Under the pieces are notes generated by a model. That model saw nothing but the letters and a program-made list of their open reading frames with translations, did no database searches and had not been told where the DNA came from. From the NCBI GenBank assembly GCA_036023115.1, contig JAYKKT010000036.1, positions 4,427,501 through 4,491,500 on the forward strand: a DNA stretch of 64,000 nucleotides, in the 5' to 3' direction. Source of the DNA: Brasenia schreberi. Taxonomy: Eukaryota > Streptophyta > Magnoliopsida > Nymphaeales > Cabombaceae. The position numbers were made by a program, and so were the translations under genes. The stretch's first letter is position 1. The number at the start of each line of letters is the position of its first letter. Positions 13,601 through 23,339 of this stretch are shown piece after piece.

Positions 13601-14724
13601 CACGAGGAGAACTAAGTAAGCAAAAAATATAGACCAGTACAGATAAAATGAACAGAGGAAAAAACATCAAAATGCAGCAAAGAATAAAGCATCCTGATTG
13701 GTCCTAATGAGATTACCTGATCAAGCACGGCTTCATTGATTAGATCCAACGCGACTTCCTTCGATTCCGACACAGCAAGAAGGTCACCAGGCAACCATTT
13801 CCTGTTCGTAGGTGGCGAAATTAATGAAGCAAACCTCTGCAGATCCTTACTCTCCTTATGCATAGCTTTAACAACCTTCTTCCTCCCCATCGCGAAAACC
13901 ACCTGATCCATGCTATCATCATTCATGAAAACCTGAACCGTAATCTCATCCCTGCAAGGCACGACGAAACTATAGATCCTCGAGATGAGATCGTGCCGGC
14001 TCTTCAATTCCATGGTGGCAAGCAGGCCCTGGCAAAATCTCCTCCCACTAGCGTAGAATTTGAACACGTTCTGTCCCTCCTTCAAAAGCAAAGGTGTATC
14101 CTTGCCATCCCCGGTACCCAAGAGGCTGAAATTCTTCTCAAAGATCGAATCCTTCGTCGCGAACTCCGCAGCCCACGCCAATGCGATGTTCTCGTTCTCA
14201 CGCCTCCCCGTGAAGTAATTCACCAAGAAAATGATCAAGAAGCTCACGCACACCACCTCTATGTGGTACGATTGCTTTCGGGGGGATGAAACTGAGGCCG
14301 GAGACTGGTCGGCCGTCTGATTTTGGGGGATATCCGTTGATGGGTGTTCTTGCTCCTGCTGCTGCGATAGTTCTTGCACCGGAATCCCTTCGAATTCGTC
14401 CTCATCCCAGTACTCGAACGAAGAGGCGATTGGAGACGATGGTGGTGTTGAAGTTTCTTGCTGTGGGTGTTTTGGGTCTTCTTCTTGGGGCGTCGTATCG
14501 ATGAGTTTCGCTTCCGGGGGATCGAAATCAGACGAATGGGTGATGGGTGGATGTGAGGAACGGATGCTTTGATGGAGATCTTCTGAGTCGTCAGTCGGTT
14601 CTTCCTCTTCGTCGCCGAATCCTTCGAACTGAAGGGAAGCGATGCAGGAGCTGAGGTGTAGAGAGAGAAGAAATAGGAGAGAGAGGGAAAGAAAAGAGTG
14701 GGTTTTCCTCTCTCTGTAAGCCAT
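4677..14724 (-). CDS. CCDC47-like (DUF1682) ER membrane protein, 3 exons
   Basis: This encodes a 479-residue homologue of CCDC47, known in animals as an ER protein of the PAT complex that assists multipass membrane-protein biogenesis and calcium handling. Coding exons on the minus strand are 14724-13717 (336 codons), 5218-5015 (68) and 4904-4677 (75 plus stop). Each junction is GT-AG (CAG|GTAATC, TGCAG|GTTTTT, CAG|GTCAGT, TTGCAG|GCTCGC) and falls between codons. I chose the start at 14724, 33 codons inside the longer open frame, because it gives a signal peptide (residues about 1-28, SFLSLSLLFLLSLHLSSCIA). An acidic, Pro/Gln/Ser-rich lumenal region follows (30-150), then one membrane segment (about 153-171), a conserved cytosolic globular domain (about 175-404, with FISMHFSDQYPG and LIPYYIDMIGRYKLSSQ) and a lysine/glutamate-rich coiled-coil tail (405-479). 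The length matches plant relatives, and no frame breaks are seen. Intron 1 is about 8.5 kb. Confidence 0.93.
6920..7317 (-). mobile_element. RTE LINE 3' fragment with inverted 5' part
   Basis: 6932-7205 is the 3' end of the RTE family on the minus strand (tail at left, ACTAAGCCTTTTCCCATACT, GTCGGCTACATGGATTC). From about 7206 to 7284 the same C-terminal coding region appears again on the plus strand (ACGACCAAAGAAGCTCC, TATGAAAAACTAGATTGTGA), so the copy is folded head to head. The 12-mer AGACACAACAAT stands at 6920-6931 and 7306-7317. If that is the target duplication, both arms arrived in one event, as in twin-primed 5' inversions. Confidence 0.8.
7495..7620. repeat. GATAC/GTATC-rich degenerate repeat
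   Basis: Repeated CGATAC, TATCGC and TATCATAC words (for example AATACGATACAAGG and GTATCGCACGATACAAG) occur in both orientations. This resembles the GTATCG-rich stretch at 63720-63785. Such clusters are typical of subterminal regions of DNA transposons; that assignment is inference. Confidence 0.45.
9180..10870 (+). pseudogene. hAT-family transposase remnant (DUF659 plus dimerisation region)
   Basis: The clearest part is 9713-10142. One frame gives a segment with KESWKVIECTIITHEWTDRQ and LLNFFVYCPRG, and the next gives ENVVQLIIYNAANYKPVAKE. These match the DUF659 core of plant hAT transposases, with WTD replacing the usual GWTD. Downstream, about 10370-10500 reads as CERNLSVFEHKHTKKHNRLD-like, the hAT C-terminal region. 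10620-10860 carries an acidic tail ending in a stop after ...EAPDHNM. Upstream, about 9460-9720, degraded N-terminal linker motifs can be traced. At least two frameshifts and several stops make it non-functional. It lies antisense within intron 1 of the CCDC47-like gene. Terminal inverted repeats were not fixed. Confidence 0.82.
11086..11548 (-). mobile_element. RTE LINE 3' fragment
   Basis: A 5'-truncated copy on the minus strand. The CAA tail is at the left, then ACTAAGCCTTCTCCCATACT, then an open frame of about 140 residues (11117-11542) carrying the RTE C-terminal segment (MKMLRWMSGHTRKDRIHNEV, LRWFGHIERRSKEEPVR, RGRPQKCWKETIKNDLAY). Homology stops at about 11548. A GATAC-containing sequence occurs on both sides but is too imperfect to call a target duplication. 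The uninterrupted frame suggests a fairly recent insertion. Confidence 0.88.
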
Positions 14725-15030
14725 GATTAGGAGAGCAACCAAACAAAAGAAGCTATGCTCCGTCCTCTTTATTGTGTTCTGTTCGTGGTCAAGGCGGAAG
14801 CACGAACGAGGTTTCAGTCTCACCAGTATCGAGATACTTCCATCACCTGGGCATTTTCAACTTCTCGTGTCGTGTCCTCGTCTGCTTGTTGAGCAAGTAG
14901 CTGCACCCTTGACGTATCTCGTATCATTCGATCGTCTCTCACGACAGTGTTATGTGTGCACGTGTGAAGCCCTTGCTCCTGGTAGGGAGTTCGACTCCTT
15001 GGGGGGACGGGGCGGGGGGTGCATGTGTGC
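14725..15030. promoter_or_regulatory. Upstream region of the CCDC47-like gene
   Basis: The sequence between the start codon at 14724 and the L1 remnant is the only space for a proximal promoter and 5' UTR. I saw no clear TATA box on the minus strand. Moderately GC-rich. The large plus-strand open frame here (14723-15295) is unrelated at its start. Confidence 0.35.
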
Positions 15031-15039
15031 TGCTTCAAT

Positions 15040-16090
15040 CGTCCCAGTGTGGGTATGCTTGCTTGACCTAAACATGGGTAGCTTCTTTCAGGTGATTGTG
15101 GAACTCTTTGGTGGTGTTTTCTTGACCATGGATGAAAATATGCACAATCAGGAATGCACAACACTTCCCTGGTTGTGCATTGAGGTACCCCGGCATCAGG
15201 CTGCAACCAATGAGGTGTCGATTGATATTGAACAGGGAGGCTCACTCTCAATTGTAGTAGAATATGAAGCCAAGGTTACATTATGCGGATCATAGAGATG
15301 GAGCTTGTACAAGGAAACCGCCAGAGCCTGCTCCAACTGGCCAGGAGAAAGAATGGCAACAAGTGCAGTGACGCAAGTTTTGGAAACAAAAAGATGAAGC
15401 CACCTGTGGTAGGTGACAACCCTTTTGCTGAATTGCAGGACTTGATCTTGATGGAGGAGACTGAACAACATATGATGCATAATAGCATGCAGCTACCTCA
15501 ATGCGTGTTGATGGTTCCATGGTGAACCAACACAGGAATGAATAGTCTAACACAGGGAAGGCGACTACCATCAACTACCTTAGTTATTTCATGCAGGAAG
15601 TCCCAGAGCACATCGAGGAAGAATTTCAATATCAGCTAATTGACAATGCGGATGTATTAAAATGGGGAACACAACAGCAATTGAGTTCTAGAGAGGCTTG
15701 GAAATATATCAGATCCCCTGGTACTCCTTACAGGCATGCTACACTCATTTGGTGCATCATTCTCCAAGGGCTGCTTTCATCTCCTGCAACGCTTTGGTCT
15801 TATTGTCAACTGTTGCTGTATATTCTGCAACATGCACCAGATACTAACAACCATCTATTCTGACTGCCTCTTTGCTGCGAGGGTATGGCAAGAAGTTGGA
15901 TTTCACTTTGACTCACTCGTGGGTCAGCTACTTTCAATATCTCTAGAGAGCTAAACAAAGACAAATTTTGTGGCAAGGCTATACAAAGAGCATTTCAGAT
16001 GGTGGTTCATAAGAAATGGATTAAAATTGCAGGCCTAGACCCACCTAAGCTTGTAATCATGGTTCCGAATTTGATTCGTGACTGATGTTT
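15040..16090 (+). mobile_element. L1-type LINE remnant (ORF1 N-terminal piece joined to ORF2 C-terminal piece)
   Basis: 15050-15290 encodes a DUF4283-like segment (LDLNMGSFFQVIVELFGGVF, then LCIEVPRHQ and SIDIEQGGSLSIVVEYEA) of the kind found in ORF1 of plant L1 elements. 15600-15950 encodes, with a frameshift, a degenerate zf-RVT-like C-terminal region (SSREAWKYIRS, then HATLIW, then the shifted frame with DCLFAARVWQEV). The endonuclease and reverse transcriptase in between are missing. A similar ORF1 piece lies at 26110-26340 on the other strand, so the two remnants belong to related elements. Confidence 0.65.
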
Positions 16091-16099
16091 GGCTTTCAT

Positions 16100-17480
16100 G
16101 CGACGTGGGATAACAACACAAGAAAATGAGGTATATGGGTTTTCATGCGAAGCCTTTAAGTCGTGTGACCCACCTCCCCCTTGTGCCAATTTTTTTACTT
16201 AAGTTGGGTCTATAGAACTGCATTTACATACCAGTGATCGGTTTCACGTATTATGCATAACGAAACTTGAATCTACGATGATAGGAACTTTATATCAAAC
16301 GCACCCTTAAGTGATCACTTCTGCTAGAAGGACAAACCACTAAAATAGAGTTAAGAGTCTACCTAACTCCATCTTTATCATTCAAAAAGGAAAGGGTACA
16401 CCTTTTCAGAACAGTCAAGCTCTCAAAGAGGGGACATAAAAGTTGAGCTTGGTAGACCGCTCCTAATGTTTGTCCGTACCAGTGCCAGGAATTGGATGAT
16501 GATGAGAGCCAAGCTTGTTTGAGAGTGATGCTGAGAGCCAAGCTTGTTTGAGAATGGTGATGAGAGTTCAAATTTGACTAGGTGCAACTTTTTGTCATGT
16601 TTATTGAAGTTGAGCATGGTTCAGCAGTGGTTTCATTGCTTGTGTATGTGCACGCGCATGAAATATGGTTCCTTCTCATTCTAATAATGTGTACTTTTGT
16701 TTTCCTTTTACTTTTTGAGGATAGAAACATGATATGGTTGTATTCTTCTTTTTTGTGTGCTTAATACACTTTAAAATAACATTCATGCCCCTAAAAACTA
16801 AGAGAACAGTTTCAGTGTGCTTGAGTATATATAAATATATGCATGAGGAAATAGGAAATAAGTGTCTAGTAATATGATAATATTTTATTCCTTAGATAAA
16901 TTAGTAAGAGTAAGATCTTCCGAGAGTTGGGGAGTTATGGATGATCCGAGCTCCTTACTTTAACTATTCCAAGTCACAATTGAGACAATTATGAAGAAAG
17001 CAAGCTCGACTTATATCTTAAGCAATTTCTCATCGTGTCAACTCGAACACGAATTGAAAATGACATGCATGTTGGTTTTTGGCATTTCTAACTGAAATGT
17101 TGACATGCAGGCTTTATGCGCACCGACTTGATGAGGGTTGTAGAGACTCTCCTGCTTTATTTTTGAATAATGGGGATTAGGAGGGGCATTATGGCTTAAG
17201 GACCATACCCTTCTGTTTATAGTTGATTGAGGTCCCTTCACTTTTAAATTTAACCCATCCTACAATTAAGAAACTACCTTAATGATATTTGCATATTGGA
17301 TCTTAAACTCTGTAAGATATCATTAGGCCCATTATCCGAATCAATCACTTGATTGGGCCTAACTAATTAAATAGTATAGATACATAACTTGTTCGATTTA
17401 ATATGTTGGCAGTTGGGAGGCTTGTGTTCATGCGTGTGTGTGTGTGAGAGAGAGAGAGAATAGAGAAGCATGTTATCGTC
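16100..17480. other. Intergenic, short tandem repeat, no gene
   Basis: It contains a two-unit tandem repeat of period 29 (TGAGAGCCAAGCTTGTTTGA at 16503 and 16532) and short GT and GA runs near 17435-17458. Short open frames have no recognisable domain. Confidence 0.5.
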
Positions 17481-17482
17481 TA

Positions 17483-18051
17483 GTTGAACCTAGATGTGGC
17501 CGGTTCCGATTGCTCTAGAACATGGAAGCAAAACCGAACCGGTTGAGTGCTAGTTCCGGTTTCAAGCTCAGATATGAAACCGGCACCACAATATACTTTA
17601 TATAATATATTAGAATTTTAGTTTTTTTAAATGTTGTTTTTATTGTATAATATATTAAATATAATTATATTATATATAAGAGAGAGAGTTGATGTGAAAA
17701 TGAGCTACTAGCATGGCCGGTCATTTCACATCAATGTTGATATGTCAGCCTGTTAGTTGACTATTGCGGCGCACCATTTTCTATCAGCGCGGCGGGGTGG
17801 CGGGGCTTCGGGGGTAAATGAAGGCAGTTTGAAACCGTCGACTTTAGACCGGCTGTTGCAGGACGGTTTCGAATTGCCAGTTCAAACGGGAACTAAACCA
17901 CGGGGTTTGTCATCGTCTCTGGTTATGGTTCCAATCTGGTCAATTGAAACATTAACCGAACCGAGGGGACTTGGTTTTGGTCATGGTTCTTGTTTAAGTC
18001 CGGCCGTTTTAGGATCAGTTCGGATTCAAATCGGTCATGTCTAGTTGAACC
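17483..18051. mobile_element. Non-autonomous hAT-like element, 553 bp, 8-bp target duplication
   Basis: The 8-mer GTTGAACC occurs immediately outside both ends (17483-17490 and 18044-18051). Between them, 17491-18043 begins TAGATGTGGCCGGTT and ends with the complement of TAGACATGACCGATT, an imperfect terminal inverted repeat matching at 11 of 15 positions. The interior is rich in GGTTC/CCGGT words on both sides of an AT-rich centre. The 8-bp duplication and sub-terminal short repeats fit hAT-type non-autonomous elements. No transposase is encoded; the open frame at 17757-18044 is a product of the CCGGTT-rich sequence. Confidence 0.75.
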
Positions 18052-18344
18052 TACTCATGAAGTAGGAAGTTTTGTGCTTCCCATGACACTTGCATAAAGG
18101 GCTTTCCTTAAATGAACAAGCTCTAAAGATAGTTCATCAACAAAGCTAATACGAGAGCACTTAAATGAGCAGCATGTGTAATTAAGGCTGCTTAGTTCGG
18201 TGTTTGCAATTCTGCTCATGTTCAGTTTCGAGAGACTAACAAGAGTTCGATTACTCTCATTCATTTTGTTGGGCTCATTTATTGGTCCTAATCATGTGGG
18301 GAGGGGTTTGAACAATTGAGTACAAAGCATAAGGCCCCTAGGTA

Positions 18345-18545
18345 TCATGCTCCGGCATTGGAATCACCCAACAACTCGGAACTTACAACCTACGCTAAGT
18401 TGCGCACAACCTAACAAGACTTCACCAAAGTGGTAGTGGTCCGGTGGAAGCTTAAGATTGATATTTGGGAGGGTCAATGGAGAGTAATAGCAAGGAAACT
18501 TGAGAGTAAATAAAAAAGCATTGTATTGATATCCAAAATGTTGAT
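18345..18545 (-). repeat. Partial LTR of Ty3/gypsy element (left copy)
   Basis: 18345-18534 aligns by eye, same orientation, with 23024-23217 (shared TTGGAATCA, CTAAGTTGC, AGCAATAACAAGGAAACTTG-type words). Because the gypsy pol lies between them on the minus strand, these are best read as the two LTRs, this one being the 3' LTR. It is cut short at about 18545 by the RTE insertion. Confidence 0.65.
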
Positions 18546-18554
18546 TATGGACGG

Positions 18555-20052
18555 ATGTGGGGGGTAAGGAAGCTAGTCCTAGATAATAAGATTCGTATTG
18601 GTTATTGGAATATCGAAACATTATCCGGTAAGCTAATGGAGGTGGTAGATACTATGATTCGGAGAAAGATTCATATTCTATGTTTACAAGAGACAAAATG
18701 GGTTGGAGAAAAAGCAAAGGAGACAGAGGATACAGGTTTTAAATTATGGTACTCAGGTAAAGAAAAGGCTCGAAACGGAGTTGGTATTATCATAAATAAA
18801 GATTTAAAGGAGAGTATAGTAGACACAACGATACGGTGACCGAATCATAACGTTGAAATTAGTGTTAGGAGCAGAGGTTTTGAATATAGTTTGTGCTTAC
18901 GCACCCCAAGTAAGACTAGAAGATAGTATAAATATAGTTTTTTGGGAAGAGTTAGATAAGGTGTTTCAAAAGATTCCACAAAGAGAGTTGATTTGTTTAG
19001 GAGGAGATTTAAATGGACATGTCGGTAAAGAGGCATTAGGATATCAAGGGATTCATGGAAACTTTGGTTTTGGGGATATAAATGAGCAAGGTAGGGAGAT
19101 TTTAAATTTTGCTATGGCATTTGATCTCTTTATAGTCTATACAATCTTCAAAAAATGAGATGAACATTTAATTACTTATAAGAGTGGCTTATCACAAACA
19201 CAAATTGATTACTTTATTTGTAGAAAAAAAGATAGAGCGTGTTGTAAAGATTGTAAGAAAATTCCAAGAGAAAGCTTAACCACCCAACATCGACTGTTAG
19301 TTATGGATTTACAAATAAAAAAATGGACAAAGAAGAAAAGAGTGCATCGAGCTATTCAGACTAAATGGTGGAACCTCAAAAGTGAGAAAGAAGATATATT
19401 TAAACAGAAAGTCCTTCAAGGAGATATTTGGAATTACGTTGGCACACCCTCTGATATGTGGAACAATATGGCTATACATATTAGGAAAGTGGCGAAAGAT
19501 GTGTTAGGGGTATCTAAGGGAGGTGTACCGGCACAAAAAGAAGCTTGGTGGTGGAGTGAAGTAGTACAAAATAAAATCAAGGCAAAGAGGGCATGTTACA
19601 AATTACATTATGCTAAGAAAACTAGCGAAACTTTAGAAGCTTATAAGAAAGCAAAGAAGGAAGCAAAAAAGGCCGTTAGTGAAGCAAAAGCTAAGATTTG
19701 GGAGGACTTATATAAAAAACTCAACTCAAAAGAGGGTGAAAAAGATATTTTTAGGATAGCTAGGGCTAGAGATAAGAAAACTAAAGATCTTAATTATGTT
19801 AGATGCATAAAAGACGAGGATGAAAAAATTCTAGTGACAAATGATGATATAAGAAATAGATGGAAAAACTATTTTTATAATCTTTTTAATGAAAATAAAG
19901 ATGTTAGTATTAGTTTAGGAGATTTACCCAAGTCAGAAAAGTATATAAACTACAATTTCTACCGACGTATTCAAAAGAATGAAGTCAAAGAGGCTCTTAA
20001 ACATATGAAGAGTGGTAATATGGATTCTTTGTTTCTACAGTGCCCTATCATA
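18555..20052 (+). mobile_element. RTE LINE, 5' half, nested in the gypsy element
   Basis: 18555-20022 encodes the apurinic-type endonuclease in near-intact frames: RKLVLDNKIRIGYWNIETLS, LCLQETKWVGEKAKE, LICLGGDLNGHVGKEALG, then after a frameshift the linker and start of the RT region (19303-20020; RIARARDKKTKDLNYVRCIK, NEVKEALKHMKSGN). It stops before the RT catalytic core. A short piece of the RTE 3' end in inverted orientation (about 20022-20052, ATGGATTCTTTGTTTCTACA) follows directly. The start at 18555 coincides with the end of homology to the copy at 30795-32400, so this is probably close to the family's ORF start. Confidence 0.85.
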
Positions 20053-20128
20053 ATTTGTAGAATCCATGGTAGATAAGTTCGACAAAGTTTTACGTTGACT
20101 GTCGAAAGCCTAACGCAACCCTCCTCCT

Positions 20129-22500
20129 TTATTCAAGCTTGGGACCAGCCATGCAAGGGTGATCCCTTATATAACTATTATTCAATAGGGTCATGAGAGG
20201 TGATGCTATAATAGCATACCCCTCGATGAAACATTTGTAGTAGTTTGCTAATATGAGAAACAATTTTTTCTTTGTTAGATTTGTTGGAGGTTCCCACTCT
20301 TCAGTTGACTTAATCTTTTTCACGTTCATTTGAAGTTTCCCATTACCAATAACATGTCATACAAAATCAATCTTTGGTTTGTCAAATAAACATTTCTTCT
20401 ACTTGACGTTAACTCGTTATCACACAAAACCTTGAATACTGTTCGTAAGTTGTGAATATATTGTATCATAGAGGTATTGTACACCACAATGTCATCTAAA
20501 TAGACCACCACGAAGTTATCCAAGAACTGATACAAGATTTTATTCATTAGAGTTGAGAAAGTTGTGAGGGCTTTTGTCAAGCTGAATGGCATGACTAAAA
20601 ACTCGTATGCACGATACTGCATGACGCATGTTGTCTTCACCTCATCCCTATCCGCAATGTGCACTTGCCAATAACTTGATCTAAGATCCAACTTCAAAAA
20701 TACTTGTGTCTATCTCAATTGATCAAACAAGTCTGTTATAAGAGGTAGTATATATTTGTTCTTAACCTTCACTTTGTTAAGGGCTCGATAGTCTACACAG
20801 AGTCTCTTTGATTTGTCATGTTTAGAGTGAAATAATATCGGTGTGCCGAAAGAAGCTTTGCAAGGTTGAATGATCCCTGAAGTCAGCATCTCATCCAATT
20901 GCCTCATTAACTCTTTTAATTCTAAATGGTCATGCGATACATAACCATAGCAAGCAGTTTTGCACTCAATACCAACTCTATTTGATGATCTACCTCCCAA
21001 TGAGAGGATAGTTTTCTTGGGAGTTCATTGCGCATGACATCTATAAACTCTTGCAATATAACCTCAATCTTAGGAGGCATTGTCTCGTTAGACATCTCCT
21101 GTTCTATTTCTCGTAAAGTCACTAAGAACATTTCTTCACCTTGTTTTAAGCCCTTCTTTAATTGTAAGGTTGAGAACACTCACATTTGTTCATCATCGGT
21201 AGACTTGAATTTAACGATGTAGGGGTCATACTATCTACAATGGCTATTGTGTTGTAGTGGGGTTGAAGTTACTATTTACTTTTGCAAATGAATTCTAGTC
21301 CTAGAATGACTTTGTAATCATCCATAATACACATGATGAAGCTGGTGGCACCTATCCAAATTCCTACCTTGATCAACACATTGATTGCTTTACCCTCAAA
21401 GGGCTTAGCTTCTGAATTTATACTTTCAACCGATAATCCCTTGGCAGTATTCGCAACCCCAAATGCCTTATCTTTTCAGGGTGTATAAAATTATGTAAAG
21501 CGTTACAGTCTGCTAGGGTCCTAGCAGCTTTCCCTTATAGTGTTACATCAAGATACATTAATTCCTTGTGCGTCGTAGATGAAGAGGCTTGATTGTTAAA
21601 CCCAATAATGTTCAATAGTCTAAGCGCTCCCATCTGTGGTTCTTCTACTATGGGCTCCATCCTTTGCATAGTATTGTTAGTGCGTACAAAGTCATCCTTC
21701 TTGTGTTAGCATTCAACATAATAGTGAGGTCTGCCGCAATACCAACATTCTTTCTTAAAGGCCCTTTACCTTTATCCCCTTTCTTGTGCGTGCCTTCTTG
21801 TCTTTGATTTTACGGTTGTTTGAAGTCCCAACCGAGCCATCACCCTGTTTGCCTTGACGGTCTCTAACCTATCCTTTTTTTTCTTGTCATGGTACTTCTT
21901 ATTTAAGAATTTCTTGCATTATCTCTTTAATGGTTGTTAGTAAGCCGTTTTGCCACCATGATAGCCTCAAGAGGATCTTGGGGTTCATATGGTTCAACTC
22001 TTGTTCTGCCCAAGGTTAAAACCCATTGAGAAACATAAATAACATGTCTAACACTATTATGGTCCATATGCTTAATATCAATATATGATATTCTTTTATG
22101 TAAGTTTGTATGGGTCCCATGTGTTTTAGCGCATCAAGGTTTCTTTTTACAATGACCTCAGTATTGTGCAGGAGGAAATGATCTAAATACCCCATTTGAA
22201 TTCGTGATATGACGCTATCCCTCAACAACATCATCCAACATGCTGCTCCACCACAACATGATGTCATCTTCTAGGAGCATCGTAATTGCGGCAAGCTTGA
22301 ACTCATTATTCTCATAGTCGCTAGCTTTCAAGTATAGTTTTATCTAATAGATGAAGTCTTCTAGTACCTATGTATCACGACCACCAATAAAGGTCTTATG
22401 TTCGCAATCCTTAATGCATTAGGATTGCTTTGCTCCGCACCATTCTCCTAGCAATTGACATTAGCCAACCACCTCTCAACTCCCTCTACTTGAGTTAGCA
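20129..22500 (-). pseudogene. Ty3/gypsy gag-pol remnant (gag, zinc knuckle, protease region, RT)
   Basis: Read from right to left: a degraded gag; a retroviral-type zinc knuckle at about 21697-21750 (CWYCGRPHYYVEC, spacing C-X2-C-X3-H-X4-C, known from plant gypsy elements, followed by a stop); a protease region (about 21490-21200); then reverse transcriptase. RT pieces are 21000-20710 ([20 protein letters not shown], the RALN and PLP-like region), 20697-20326 (KLDLRSSYWQVHIADRDEVK, then the catalytic YLDDIVVY) and 20329-20130 (WEPPTNLTKKKLFLILANYY, the thumb). RNase H and integrase are absent: the sequence breaks at about 20129. Several frameshifts make it dead. Confidence 0.85.
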
Positions 22501-23023
22501 TCTCAACTTGAGAGTCCAATGAAGTTTGCCTCTTCGGGGTATTGCAATAATTCTTTCCTCAAGTTTTAGCATACGGGTCAACAACGTAGTTTGTATCTAA
22601 TAGAGGTGCTTCTTCATGCATTCAAAGCATTCAATAGTGAGCTCATGGTTGTTTTTGCAAACTTCCATGTGCTCATTTAGATCTTACATACCGAATAGAT
22701 TTCTTTCGTTAACCGGTTGAAACCTTATGCAGCATGTACAACAAATTGTCCAAATGGGCTATTTAGCTTTTTGAGCCTAGTAAGTCACGTGTCAACGTAA
22801 AGCATAATTCTTGACACAATCTCAATAGGGTTCACCATTGGTATGGCCTTTGACTTATCATTTTTATGATAACAAGGTCGCCAACCATCTCAATGTGAGT
22901 GGCCATGGTGTTAACGTAGGCAGTCATTGACAAAAAAGAGTTACCTTTTTGTTATCAATATAAGGATTGTGTCCAATACTCACTCACGATACTTTGAGTC
23001 GAATAAGTTCTGATACAAAAATC

Positions 23024-23335
23024 GTCATGTCTTGGCGTTGGAATCATCCAACAACTTGAAACTCACAATTGACACTAAGTTGCACAAACCTGGCAAGCAT
23101 TTACCAAGATAGCAGTAGTTTAGCGAAAGTTTAAGACTGATGTTTGGAATGATTAATTAAGAGCAATAACAAGGAAACTTGAGAGAAAATAAGAAAACAA
23201 AGTGGTTGTATTGATATTAGAAAAGGTGTGTGGCCCGCGATATGCTTATATCTAAGATGTGAGACTCTTATTAAGCAAAAGAGCAAAGGGAGTGTTTTCC
23301 TATCTAAGGTCATGCCCCATCCTATCTAGTGTAAG
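23024..23335 (-). repeat. Ty3/gypsy 5' LTR with adjoining primer-binding-site-like sequence
   Basis: This is homologous to 18345-18534. On the minus strand the repeat appears to end near 23026, and a few bases further a GTATCAGAAC word (about 23007-23018) resembles the initiator-Met tRNA primer-binding site TGGTATCAGAGC used by many plant LTR elements. The outer boundary (about 23335) is uncertain because an L1 remnant abuts it. Confidence 0.55.
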
Positions 23336-23339
23336 AAGC

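Larger units (their letters stand above)
5219..13716 (-). other. Intron 1 of the CCDC47-like gene (8498 bp)
   Basis: It is bounded by donor GTAATC (reading from 13716) and acceptor TGCAG (at 5219). It holds an inverted RTE fragment (6920-7317), a GATAC-rich stretch (about 7495-7620), a decayed hAT transposase (about 9180-10870) and an RTE 3' fragment (11086-11548). The stretches 5219-6919, 7621-9180 and 11550-13716 show no gene, only AT-rich unique or unidentified sequence. A second, 110-bp intron separates exons 2 and 3 (5014-4905). Confidence 0.88.

Noticed and set aside
14968..15030. GGGAGTTCGACTCCTTGG resembling a tRNA B box
   Set aside because: No A box at proper spacing and no foldable arms; probably chance or a fragment.
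14723..15295. A 190-residue plus-strand open frame starting opposite the CCDC47-like start codon
   Set aside because: Only its last third is L1 ORF1-like; the first part is antisense to the promoter and has no domain.
20326..21180. Reverse transcriptase as a possible integrated plant pararetrovirus
   Set aside because: LTR-like repeats, a primer-binding-site-like sequence and gag with a zinc knuckle before RT fit a Ty3/gypsy retrotransposon; no movement-protein region is seen.
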